Origin: Armatimonadota bacterium
GTDB taxonomy: Bacteria; Armatimonadota; Armatimonadia; Armatimonadales; Armatimonadaceae
Assembly (NCBI GenBank): GCA_026392155.1
Contig: JAPLCP010000182.1
Span: 1 to 64,000, forward strand
DNA length: 64,000 nucleotides
Direction: 5' to 3'
The notes beneath the pieces were generated by a model, which was not told the DNA's origin, did not search any database, and saw nothing but the letters and a program-made list of their open reading frames with translations. The stretch's first letter is position 1. Each line of letters starts with the position of its first letter. Shown here in pieces: positions 33,215-40,760 of the stretch. The position numbers and the translations under genes are program-made.

Positions 33215-34071
33215 GGCTTGCGGCGAGTGCGACGCGGCGTTGTGGGGGGCTCGTCGGCGAGAAAGTCACGTAGCTGACTCAGGGCACGTTTCTGGAGGCG
33301 TGAGACATGCATCTGGGAGATATCGAGCCTCTCCGCGATCTTGGCCTGGCTCAGCTCGTCGTAGAAGCGCAGGGCAATCACCTCACGCTCACGGGCTTCT
33401 AAAGTCGCGAGGGCAGTGTGCAAATCAGCAAAGCTCTCAAACTCGAACAGGAGCCGATCTATTTTCCCGACAATATCCATCAGGGTGGTGCTGTCTAGAG
33501 TCGAGCGATTATCCAGGTGACTGTCGAGGGAGATCAGGCTACTGACCTCCTGCGACTCCATTGCCAGCAGTATATGCTCCTCGCTTACACCTAAGCGTCG
33601 TGCAATCTCTTGCGGGGTTGGCGAATGACTTTGTGCCAAAGCGAGCTCCGTGCTAACTCGGCGAACCGCTTGTTGGAGCTCTTGCAGCCAGCGAGGGATC
33701 TTAATGCCGATCGCCTTATCGCGGAAGTGGCGGCGAATCTCTCCTAAGATCGTGGGGGTGGCATAGGTGGAGAAGCGTGTGCCTTGGCGCGGGTCGTAGC
33801 GATCCAGAGCATTGATCAGGCCAATATTGCCCACTTGGATCAAGTCCTCCAGGGGCTCATCTCCCCCGACGAAACGTAGGGCAATAGAGCGTACAAGTCG
33901 CTGGTGATGGAGAATTAGGGTATCCCGAAGTTGAGGGTTACGCGAGGCTACATACTCGCACAGGAGACGCTCCAGCTCGGTCATGGAACTACCCTCTCTG
34001 AACGGAAATAATTTCTGCTCAGTCTGGATCCCGAGATTTGTTGGATTTTCCAGCAGAGTGCCTGTCGTCAT
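33211..34071 (-). CDS. RNA polymerase sigma factor, SigB/SigF type
   Basis: A 286-residue sigma-70 protein of group 3. Region 2 is LRFVGGDEPLEDLIQVGNIGLINALDRY and STYATPTILGEIRRHFRD; region 3 and region 4 (EREVIALRFYDELSQAKIAERL with MHVSRLQKRALSQLR) are intact. This class runs general stress or sporulation programmes under anti-sigma control elsewhere; no anti-sigma gene is adjacent. Start ATG 34071 has AGAGG 8 bases upstream; an internal ATG at 33982 is an alternative. Confidence 0.92.
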   Translation of the reverse strand: MTTGTLLENPTNLGIQTEQKLFPFREGSSMTELERLLCEYVASRNPQLRDTLILHHQRLVRSIALRFVGGDEPLEDLIQVGNIGLINALDRYDPRQGTRFSTYATPTILGEIRRHFRDKAIGIKIPRWLQELQQAVRRVSTELALAQSHSPTPQEIARRLGVSEEHILLAMESQEVSSLISLDSHLDNRSTLDSTTLMDIVGKIDRLLFEFESFADLHTALATLEAREREVIALRFYDELSQAKIAERLDISQMHVSRLQKRALSQLRDFLADEPPTTPRRTRRKP

Positions 34072-34179
34072 CTTTCGTGCCTCTATCCTACAACATAAAT
34101 TGCCCTGGTAGTTTAATTTTCTATGATAAGTATTGCATACCTGCTGTGCTTACTAGGAAAGCGGCGGATGACGAAGGCC

Positions 34180-35178
34180 CTAATGTAGCTCCGATGAGTG
34201 TCCAGGGAAGGCTTTTGAGCCTGGATCAAGGTAGGTCTTGGCGAAGTTTGCTGCGGTCCCTGCCTCGCCCACGCCGGTCGCAATTAGCTTGAGCTTACCA
34301 ACGTAGCTGCAAATATCCCCAGCAGAGTAGACTCCCAGGATATTGGTGCGCATGGTGCTGTCTACTTTAATAGTGTTCTTCTCGATCTCGAGCCCCCACT
34401 GTTTGATAGGACCAAGATTGGTTAAGAATCCCAGGTTGAGCAGGAGCGCATCACACTCCACACGCTCTTCTTCTCCCGTGCGGTTGTCAAAGATCGTGAC
34501 TGCCTCAACTTTGTCCTCGCCATGAATGGCCTTCAGCTCAAAAAACGTACGAAGATCCACACTCTCTAGCTCTTGAACTTTCTGGATGGTGTCTTCGTGG
34601 GCCTTGAAGCGGTCTGAGCGGTGGATCTGAAGGCAAGAGGCTCCCTTGGGACCAAGTGCCATCGCCCAGTCGAACGCGGAGTCGCCGCCGCCGACAATCA
34701 CAAGTCGCTTGTTTTCAAGAGCGGTGGGATCGGTGACAAAGTAGTGAACTCCCATGCCCTCTAGCCGATCCAGATCGGGAATGTCCATCTTACGTGGCAT
34801 GAAGGCCCCGACTCCGGCGGCAATCAGAACTGTCTTACTATAGTGAACCGCGCCTTTTTCCGTCGTAAGGACGAGATGACCATCATCAGCCCTCTCTCCA
34901 CCGACACGCTCCAGAGTCACGACTTTTTCATTCACACTGATTGTCGGGTTGTACTGAAGCGCCTGTTCGGCAAACTGGGCAACGAGGTCCTTGGCCAGAA
35001 CACGGGGGAAGCCCCCTACATCGTAGATGTACTTTTCCGGGTAGAGAGCAGAGAGCTGACCCCCAAGCTGAGGCATGGAGTCAATAACCTTGGTGCGCAT
35101 CTGGCGCAGGCCCGCATAGAAGGCACCAAAGAGACCCGTGGGGCCACCACCGATAATCGTAAAGTCGTAGAGATCCAT
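34180..35178 (-). CDS. Ferredoxin--NADP reductase (thioredoxin-reductase-like type)
   Basis: A 332-residue flavoprotein. FAD-binding GGGPTGLFGAFYAGLR lies at the N-terminus and the NADP-binding GGGDSAFDWA in the middle. The C-terminal GVYSAGDICSYVGKLKLIATGVGEA is also typical. There is no CxxC redox pair, which separates it from thioredoxin reductase and matches the YumC-type ferredoxin reductases. It should pass electrons between NADPH and ferredoxin or flavodoxin. AGGA lies 6 bases before the ATG. Confidence 0.93.
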   Translation of the reverse strand: MDLYDFTIIGGGPTGLFGAFYAGLRQMRTKVIDSMPQLGGQLSALYPEKYIYDVGGFPRVLAKDLVAQFAEQALQYNPTISVNEKVVTLERVGGERADDGHLVLTTEKGAVHYSKTVLIAAGVGAFMPRKMDIPDLDRLEGMGVHYFVTDPTALENKRLVIVGGGDSAFDWAMALGPKGASCLQIHRSDRFKAHEDTIQKVQELESVDLRTFFELKAIHGEDKVEAVTIFDNRTGEEERVECDALLLNLGFLTNLGPIKQWGLEIEKNTIKVDSTMRTNILGVYSAGDICSYVGKLKLIATGVGEAGTAANFAKTYLDPGSKAFPGHSSELH

Positions 35179-35190
35179 AGCTGTCCTAAT

Positions 35191-35223
35191 AAGAAAAACC
35201 GCGCACCCTGAGGGGATGCGCGG
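35191..35223 (-). terminator. Intrinsic terminator of the PEP-CTERM gene
   Basis: On the minus strand CCGCGCATCCCC, a short loop and GGGTGCGCGG form a strong stem with one bulge, followed directly by TTTTTCTT. It lies 43 bases after the PEP-CTERM stop and 13 bases before the reductase start. Confidence 0.85.
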
Positions 35224-35265
35224 CTTCGCAGGACTATTCTACCACGGCTATCTTCTGTCTAGCGG

Positions 35266-35703
35266 CTACTTCACGCGTCTCTGGCGACGGCTAAGAGCAA
35301 GTCCGCCCAGCGCCAGCAAGGCAAGTGTCGTCGGCTCGGGCACGGAGGAACCTGTCGAACGAGAGCGATGGGGTGCCGCAACATCATTGCTATCTTGCCC
35401 CTCCAAATCATTGCTATCTTGCCCCTCCGGTAAGCCTGGATCAGGAGTAGGAACAGGGGTTGGTGTAAAGGCAATCGGATCGGGTGTTGGCTGAGCCGGA
35501 CCTTCTCCCCACTGCACACGATCTGTACTATCGTCACTCGAGGTCGCTCTCGAGGTGCTAGGGGGGAAGCTTTTGAGTGCTGTCTTGGCTTTCTTACTTG
35601 CGGTTTTTACGCTCGTTGCCAGTGTTTGGGCAGATGAAGAGGAGGCCAAGGTGAGAGCCGATAGGGCGAAACTTAGGGTAATCAGAGTCAAGATGCGCTT
35701 CAT
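35266..35703 (-). CDS. PEP-CTERM sorted exoprotein
   Basis: A 145-residue secreted protein: signal peptide (1-26), a Lys/Ser/Pro/Asp-rich low-complexity middle, and a C-terminal sorting tag with VPEPTTLALLALGGLAL followed by RRQRR. The tag is a target for exosortase-type processing, usually in exopolysaccharide-producing bacteria. No exosortase is in the window. A 24-bp tandem duplication (35383-35428) repeats EGQDSND in the middle. Confidence 0.88.
   Translation of the reverse strand: MKRILTLITLSFALSALTLASSSSAQTLATSVKTASKKAKTALKSFPPSTSRATSSDDSTDRVQWGEGPAQPTPDPIAFTPTPVPTPDPGLPEGQDSNDLEGQDSNDVAAPHRSRSTGSSVPEPTTLALLALGGLALSRRQRRVK
35383..35428. repeat. 24-bp tandem duplication within PEP-CTERM gene
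   Basis: Two copies of a 24-base unit starting ATCATTGCTATCTTGCCCC lie head to tail (second copy 22/24). In frame it duplicates eight residues (EGQDSNDL), a length change that keeps the frame. Confidence 0.85.
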
Positions 35704-35786
35704 TCGTGTTGAGGTTCCTTGAGATCAATATAGGAAACGCTCCTATTTACCTTTATGGAGAGCATGAATAAACTCGTAGTTTTACT

Positions 35787-36866
35787 TTAAAATCCGCCGC
35801 CAATTGGATTTATGGGCGTGCCGTTTCGGCGCACTTCAAAGTGTAAGTGTGGGCCTGTGGCAAGACCCGTTGCGCCGACCCGGGCGATCACTTTCCCTTG
35901 CTCGATGCTCTCTCCCTCATGGGCTAGAAGCACCGAGCAGTGGGCATAGAGTGTGGAGATGCCCCCGCCATGATCCAGCACCACCACATTGCCGTAGCCG
36001 CGCATGACTCCCGAGAAGGCCACGACTCCCGAGGCCGCAGCGACTATCGGGGTGCCTGTGCCTGCACCAAAGTCTACCCCGGCATGGAGGCGTTGGATCT
36101 TGAGAATGGGATGAAAGCGTGGACCGAAGCTTGAGACAACGCGACCCACCACGGGCTGGATCAGCTTACCCGCAAATGCCCCCGGCAGAGGCATGCCCTC
36201 TAGCGCCTGGAGTCGCTTGGCAATCTCCTGCGAGTCGGCAGCAAGCTGGGCATACTCCGCTTCAATCTCGGTGCGAGCGGCCTGCGCCTCGGCCAGCACC
36301 CCCCGGCGCTTTTGTACCAGCTGCGCCTCGGTCTCTTGTTGGCTCGCTAGCCCAAGCTCTTGCTGGCGAATCTGCTGTGCTTTCGTATCGAGAAGAACCT
36401 TCCACTTGACAACTTGCTCGCGGCCTGCCTTGATCTTAGCGATGAGCGTGGACTCGTACTTGACAATGGAGCGGACAAGCTGGGCGCGGCTGACGAGCTC
36501 ACCCATGGTGTGCGCTCCTAGCAGCACGGAGGCATAGCGCACCGGGCCTTGACGGTAGTTGGAGGCCATGCGCTGCGCGAGGCTATGTTGCGTGTCTGTG
36601 AGCTGCTTCTGGGATTTTGTGAGTAGCCCCGCCACTTTTTGCTGCTCACCACGCGTCCGGCTGAGCCGTGCTTTTGTTTGTGCAAGCTTCTGGCGTGTGC
36701 TCAAGAGCTGCGCCTCGATCTGGGAAAGCTCTAGCACGATGGCATCTTCCGAGCGTTTCGCAGCAACGAGCTGTCCTTGGACTGCACTGAGCTGCTGCTG
36801 GGTGGCGGAGAGCTTGCTCTTGAGAGTTGTTTTCCGTAATTTTTTACTTTGGGGCGGCTTGCGCAT
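35787..36866 (-). CDS. M23 peptidase with long coiled coil (EnvC/murein hydrolase activator type)
   Basis: About 359 residues. An N-terminal coiled coil (about 15-235, rich in Gln/Leu/Lys) precedes a LytM domain (about 250-355) with the zinc motifs HAGVDFGAGTGTP and HLHFEVRRNGTPINP. Both HxxxD and HxH elements are intact, so it may be an active endopeptidase rather than only an activator. No signal peptide is obvious, since the chosen start gives a basic N-terminus (MRKPPQSKK). ATG 36866 is chosen: TACAAT ends 6 bases before it. The longer frame crosses the divergent gene. Confidence 0.88.
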   Translation of the reverse strand: MRKPPQSKKLRKTTLKSKLSATQQQLSAVQGQLVAAKRSEDAIVLELSQIEAQLLSTRQKLAQTKARLSRTRGEQQKVAGLLTKSQKQLTDTQHSLAQRMASNYRQGPVRYASVLLGAHTMGELVSRAQLVRSIVKYESTLIAKIKAGREQVVKWKVLLDTKAQQIRQQELGLASQQETEAQLVQKRRGVLAEAQAARTEIEAEYAQLAADSQEIAKRLQALEGMPLPGAFAGKLIQPVVGRVVSSFGPRFHPILKIQRLHAGVDFGAGTGTPIVAAASGVVAFSGVMRGYGNVVVLDHGGGISTLYAHCSVLLAHEGESIEQGKVIARVGATGLATGPHLHFEVRRNGTPINPIGGGF

Positions 36867-36897
36867 CGAAGAATTGTACCGCGCGATACAATAGGGC
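36867..36897. promoter_or_regulatory. Divergent leaderless promoters in 31 bases
   Basis: Minus strand TACAAT (36878-36873) ends 6 bases before the M23 ATG; plus strand TACAAT (36887-36892) ends 5 bases before the lipoprotein GTG. The two -10 boxes are 8 bases apart back to back, so only one polymerase could be bound at a time. Confidence 0.7.
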
Positions 36898-37386
36898 GTG
36901 ACTCGTCTTGCTTTTCTTCTCGTTGTTGCGCTGCTTCTGGCAGGCTGCCCTCGTCCTACTCCCAAAGGCACGGAGCGTCTCTCCAGCCCCGCGGCGGGCT
37001 CTGTGCGCGTGCTGGCGGTAAAAGTCAAAGAGACCCCGGAGACGCTTCACTACCAGTGGAGCCTGCTAGGGGAGCGCAACTGGACGGTTCCCAGCATCTC
37101 CGAGGGCAAGGCAAGCTTAAGTGACGTCTACAAGCTCAACGATCCCACGAAAATCGGGGGCTGCCACACCTGGCTCTGTGATGTGATCTTCACCAAAGGC
37201 TCTGGTGACGACTGGCAGTGGGAGCTGCGCCTGCGTGGCTCCAACGGTAAGACAGCTACCGAAACGGGCACGGGCTCGGGAACCCCTGAGATCCTTGTCA
37301 AAGACGACCAAGACACCAAGCTCGCTGCCGACATTTCTCTGGCAAAGCTTGGCGAGAAAACCCTGACTCTAGCCATTCCCAAGTAG
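36898..37386 (+). CDS. Hypothetical lipoprotein
   Basis: A 162-residue protein with a lipoprotein signal (LLLAGC, Cys 17) and a beta-rich soluble part. A cysteine pair (GGCHTWLCDV) may form a disulfide. No family recognised. The start is GTG 36898, leaderless type. The 3' end overlaps tatD by 18 bases. Confidence 0.75.
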   Translation: MTRLAFLLVVALLLAGCPRPTPKGTERLSSPAAGSVRVLAVKVKETPETLHYQWSLLGERNWTVPSISEGKASLSDVYKLNDPTKIGGCHTWLCDVIFTKGSGDDWQWELRLRGSNGKTATETGTGSGTPEILVKDDQDTKLAADISLAKLGEKTLTLAIPK

Positions 37387-38145
37387 CTTCGGGAAAGCGC
37401 GGCGGGCATTGGCAGTGGTCTGGGTGTCTATCGCATCGGCTGTGGTACAGCGAATCACGGCGAGGGTGTCTCGAACATGTGTGAGGCGTGCGGGCTCGTT
37501 GGGGAACTTGCCACGAAACGGCTCTGGCGAGAGATAGGGCGCATCGGTTTCAAGCAGCAAGAGCTCCGCTGGGGTTGCCTTTACGATCTCACGAAGCGCG
37601 TCGTTTTTCTTGTAGGTCACCGGGCCATCTACTCCCATAAACCAGCCGTGTTTCCAGCAAATCTCGGCGTGGCGCAGCTCTCCGGCGAAGCAGTGGATGA
37701 TCAGGGGAATATCCGCCGCCTCAGCTTCTAAGAGCGCCAGACACTCGTCGTAGGCATCGCGGCAGTGGATGACCACGGGCAGCGCCACTTCTCGGGCAAG
37801 CTCTAGCTGGGCATGGAAGGCGGCGTATTGCAAGTCTCGTGGCGATAAATCCCGGTAGAAGTCCAGCCCGATCTCCCCAATGGCCAGCACGCGTGGATTG
37901 CCAGCCCAGCCATGCAGGCGCTCGGCGATCTTGCTATTCCAGTGCTTGGCATCATGCGGGTGCACCCCGACCACCGCCCAGATCCTAGCGTCTTCTTCGG
38001 CCAGCGCTACAGCCTTCTCCGACGAGGCTTCGTCAAAGCCGACCACCACAAAATCCGTGACGCCTGCCTCGGTGGCGCGTGCTAAAACACCGGGCAGGTC
38101 GCGCTCTAAAGTGTCGTTGTTAAAGTGTACGTGTGTCTCGATCAT
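37369..38145 (-). CDS. tatD: TatD-family metal-dependent DNase
   Basis: A ~258-residue TIM-barrel hydrolase. Metal motifs are present: THVHF at the start (the family usually has THCHL), GEIGLDFYRD, VIHCRDAYDE, IHCFAG and LETDAPYLSP. It probably acts as a 3'-exonuclease or D-aminoacyl-tRNA deacylase-like enzyme. ATG 38145 is chosen because TAAGAT ends 7 bases before it; an ATG three codons earlier overlaps that box. The 143 codons of open frame upstream are not conserved-looking. Confidence 0.9.
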   Translation of the reverse strand: MIETHVHFNNDTLERDLPGVLARATEAGVTDFVVVGFDEASSEKAVALAEEDARIWAVVGVHPHDAKHWNSKIAERLHGWAGNPRVLAIGEIGLDFYRDLSPRDLQYAAFHAQLELAREVALPVVIHCRDAYDECLALLEAEAADIPLIIHCFAGELRHAEICWKHGWFMGVDGPVTYKKNDALREIVKATPAELLLLETDAPYLSPEPFRGKFPNEPARLTHVRDTLAVIRCTTADAIDTQTTANARRAFPKLLGNG

Positions 38146-38321
38146 CTTGGGCATCTTACCGTAGGGCCGTGAGAAGCGCCTGCATGGCCTTGGTCTCCGG
38201 CACAGGGACGACACTCTCGATCGTTTCTGGGACTCCCTCGACACCGTAGGCTTTCGGGTCGTTGGTTGCGCCCGTCGCCTTCGGCCATGCAAGAGCACGA
38301 CGTATTCAGGTAAAGTAGACC
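38146..38321. other. Intergenic stretch with possible gene remnant
   Basis: The minus strand from about 38306 to 38156 reads smoothly as a protein C-terminus (ATNDPKAYGVEGVPETIESV then VPVPETKAMQALLTALR and TAA), but a TGA lies just upstream and there is no start codon. It may be the end of a lost gene, or a frame that only looks coding. The TAA overlaps the tatD -10 box. TAAAGT (38311-38316) on the plus strand serves the next gene. Confidence 0.35.
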
Positions 38322-39662
38322 ATGTCGCCGACGTTTAATATTGGAATTGAGGAAGAGTACCAGACTATAGATCCGAAGACGCGGGATCTGCGCTCGCATA
38401 TCGGAACGGAACTGCTCCCTGAGGGCAAGCGCCTTCTTCAAGAGTCCGTTAAAGCCGAGATGCACCAGAGTGTGGTCGAGGTGGGGACGGGGGTCTGTAA
38501 CACGGTACAAGAAGCGCGGGAGCAGCTCTTTGAGCTCCGGCAGACGATTATCCGCCTGGCGGGCAACCAGGGCCTTAAAGTCGCTGCCGCAGGCACCCAT
38601 CCTTTTGCCAACTGGCGTGACCAAGAGATCTACCCAGATGTGCGCTACGACACGATTGTGGATGACTTGCAACAAGTGGCCCGTGAGAACTTAATCTTTG
38701 GGCTGCATGTCCATGTCGGCATTCCGGACAAAGAGACCCGCATTCGGATTCTCAACTCCGTGCGCTATTTTTTGCCGCATATTCTGGCGCTCTCGACCAA
38801 CTCGCCGTTCTGGCTGGGCTACGACACGGGCTTTAAGAGCTACCGCTGCAAGGTCTTTGATAAGTTCCCGCGCACCAATATCCCCGATGCGTTTTCGTCG
38901 TGGTCCGAGTTTGAGGGCTACGTGGACTTGCTGATCAAGACGGGTTGTATTGATAACGCCAAGAAGATCTGGTGGGATATTCGTCCGCACCCGTTCTTTC
39001 CCACGATTGAGTTCCGGATCTGCGATGTGCCGCTGCGCCTCGACGAGACCATTGCCCTGGCGGCGCTGATGCAGGCCACGGTGGCGAAGCTCCATAAGCT
39101 CCACACGCGTAATCAAGACTACCGCCAGTACAGCCGAGCACTGCTCATGGAGAACAAGTGGCGGGCACTGCGCTATGGCATTGACGGCAAGCTGATTGAC
39201 TTTGGCAAGCAGGCGGAGGTACCCTTCCGCGAGCTGATGCAGGAGTATCTAGATTTTGTGGACGATGTGGTAGACGAGGTGGGATGTCGCCGTGAGCTGG
39301 ACTATGTCCAGAAAATGCTAGAGCGCGGTACGGGCGCAGATCGTCAGCTTCGGGTCTTCAAAGAGAGCGGCGGGGATCTAAAAGCCGTCGTGGACTACAT
39401 GGTCGCCGAGACCCTGCTCCCCTCCGAACTTGCTCCCCTCCGAACTCTGATTGCCCTCCTAACCCCCGCCCGGCGGGGGGAAAATAAGGAAAGAAAAGTT
39501 CCTCTTGTCCCCCCCGCTGGGCGGGGGATGGGGGGGAAGAATCATGCACAATGCACTTTTATTAGATACGAAGTTTTCCCCGGAGCTAACGCCGGGCGCG
39601 GTCAATGCCGTCACGACTTGCCTGCGCATCCAGCCGGGCGAGAAAGTGACGCTGATCTGTGA
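38322..39662 (+). CDS. GCS2-type carboxylate-amine ligase (YbdK-like), stop codon lost
   Basis: The first ~365 residues are a complete glutamate-cysteine-ligase-2 fold enzyme: GIEEEYQTIDP, AGTHPFANW, HVHVGIPD, DIRPHPFFPTIEFRICD and RALLMENKWRALRYG. Such enzymes join an amino acid to an amine by ATP-dependent amide bond formation; the substrate is unknown. The natural end should be about VAETLLPSEL plus TGA at 39448. A 16-bp tandem duplication (39415-39446) shifts the frame past that stop, so the frame now runs through a repeat and into the aminopeptidase gene, adding about 70 residues. ATG 38322 follows TAAAGT by 5 bases. Confidence 0.85.
   Translation: MSPTFNIGIEEEYQTIDPKTRDLRSHIGTELLPEGKRLLQESVKAEMHQSVVEVGTGVCNTVQEAREQLFELRQTIIRLAGNQGLKVAAAGTHPFANWRDQEIYPDVRYDTIVDDLQQVARENLIFGLHVHVGIPDKETRIRILNSVRYFLPHILALSTNSPFWLGYDTGFKSYRCKVFDKFPRTNIPDAFSSWSEFEGYVDLLIKTGCIDNAKKIWWDIRPHPFFPTIEFRICDVPLRLDETIALAALMQATVAKLHKLHTRNQDYRQYSRALLMENKWRALRYGIDGKLIDFGKQAEVPFRELMQEYLDFVDDVVDEVGCRRELDYVQKMLERGTGADRQLRVFKESGGDLKAVVDYMVAETLLPSELAPLRTLIALLTPARRGENKERKVPLVPPAGRGMGGKNHAQCTFIRYEVFPGANAGRGQCRHDLPAHPAGRESDADL
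39415..39446 (+). repeat. 16-bp perfect tandem duplication at the end of the ligase gene
   Basis: TGCTCCCCTCCGAACT occurs twice head to tail (39415-39430 and 39431-39446). Removing one copy restores GAA CTC TGA in the ligase frame, i.e. a stop at the expected end of the enzyme. Confidence 0.9.
39463..39535. repeat. Double hairpin plus G-rich tail element
   Basis: A first stem CCCCCGCC/GGCGGGGG (39463-39479) and a second CCCCCGC/GCGGGGG (39511-39527) with tail ATGGGGGG. An A/G-rich spacer joins them. It lies just before the aminopeptidase start, and its tail (GGGGGGAAG) is placed where a ribosome site would be. Confidence 0.7.
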
Positions 39663-40546
39663 CATGGCCTGCCTGACCATTGGGGCGAGCCTGGCGCGAG
39701 AGCTAGAGGTGCGGGGACTGGGAGAAGCTCTGCCCACGCCCTCTGACCGACATGCCCGCCGAGGTAATCTTGGGCATGGAGAGCAGCGCCGTCTCGATCT
39801 TTGCCGTTCAAGTGCAGACCGGCGAGCTCATGAGCCGTCGGCAGATGACCGATGTGGTCAATCGGCGCGGGATGCGTCACGCTCACATGGTCAATATCAC
39901 CGAGGAGATCATGTGCGAGGGGATGCGTGCTGATTTTGGCGCGGTAGACACGCTCAGCCAGCGCGTCATCGAGATCGTCCGGGCGGCAAAGACCATCCGC
40001 GGCACGACCCCCACAGGCACCGATATCACCGTCCAGCTCAGCCCGGAGTACCACTGGCTCAAGACCAGCGGCATTATCTCGCCCAAGAAGTGGGGCAATC
40101 TCCCCGGTGGCGAGATCTTTACGTCGCCCTGGGAGCTCAACGGGACGTTTGTGGTGGATGGCGTGGTGGGAGACTATCTCTGCGCCAAGTACGGGCTCCT
40201 GGGCGAGAACCCTCTGATGCTCACCATTGAGAAAAACCGTCTGACAAGTGCGCAGTGTGCTAACAAGGCGCTAGAGACCGAGTTCTGGGAGTACTGCCAC
40301 ACCGACGAAAACTCTGACCGGGTGGGCGAGTTTGCCATTGGTACCAATATCGGCTTAACGCGGGTGATTGGCAATATCTTGCAAGACGAAAAATTCCCCG
40401 GGATCCATATCGCTTTTGGCGATCCCTACGGCTTCCACACCGGAGCCAACTGGCAGTCTTGCACGCACATTGATGTGGTCGGGCTGCACTTTGATATCTG
40501 GGCCGATGAGCGCCCTATCATGCAAAACGGCACTTTCTTAGTGTGA
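39544..40546 (+). pseudogene. M29-type (thermophilic) aminopeptidase, frameshifted
   Basis: Two frames make one aminopeptidase-T-like protein of ~333 residues. The first (ATG 39544) gives MHNALLLDTKFSPELTPGAV through ARELEVR; the second continues from about 39717 (DWEKLCPRPLTDMPAEVI) to the stop at 40546, with IAFGDPYGFHTGANWQSCTH and HIDVVGLHFDIWADERPIM near the end. Dropping one G from GGGG (39713-39716) joins them exactly. The rest of the protein is intact, so this is either a very recent mutation or a sequencing error. M29 enzymes are dinuclear metal aminopeptidases. Confidence 0.75.
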
Positions 40547-40562
40547 AAAAACTCGCAACGAT

Positions 40563-40600
40563 TGTGATCTAGATCACGATAAAAAGTGATCTGAATCACA
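40563..40600. promoter_or_regulatory. Two tandem CRP/FNR-like operator sites
   Basis: TGTGATCTAGATCACG (40563-40578) and AGTGATCTGAATCACA (40585-40600) both fit TGTGA-N6-TCACA. The first has a perfect GTGATCTAGATCAC core. Their centres are 22 bases apart, two helical turns. They lie 120-150 bases upstream of the TPR gene's TATAAT. Confidence 0.6.
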
Positions 40601-40646
40601 GCTCTTTCTGTTTTTTCGTTGTCTAACAGGGTCAAGCATAAAAACA

Positions 40647-40682
40647 GGCGCATCTACCCTACAAAGAAAGGCCCGATGCGCC
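40647..40682. repeat. 8-bp inverted repeat (possible hairpin)
   Basis: GGCGCATC and GATGCGCC are separated by 20 bases in the upstream region of the TPR gene. It may form a stem in RNA or be a protein site. No T run follows. Confidence 0.45.
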
Positions 40683-40700
40683 GGATAATCGAAGCAAGTT

Positions 40701-40754
40701 GTTTTGTCAGGGATAACGGTATAATCCGACAAAACCCGGTAATTTAGCGAGGAG
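40701..40754 (+). promoter_or_regulatory. Promoter, operator-like palindrome and ribosome site of the TPR gene
   Basis: TATAAT at 40720-40725 is enclosed by an 8-bp inverted repeat, GTTTTGTC (40701-40708) and GACAAAAC (40728-40735), placed so that a bound protein would cover the -10 box. The -35 is weak (TTGTTT at 40699). GAGGAG (40749-40754) lies 6 bases before the ATG, so this gene has a leader, unlike many in the window. Confidence 0.6.
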
Positions 40755-40760
40755 CTTTTT

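Noticed and set aside
38146-38298. Longer TatD start at 38298
   Set aside because: The added residues are Arg-rich and come from a different-looking frame; the TAAGAT box sits between them and the conserved start.
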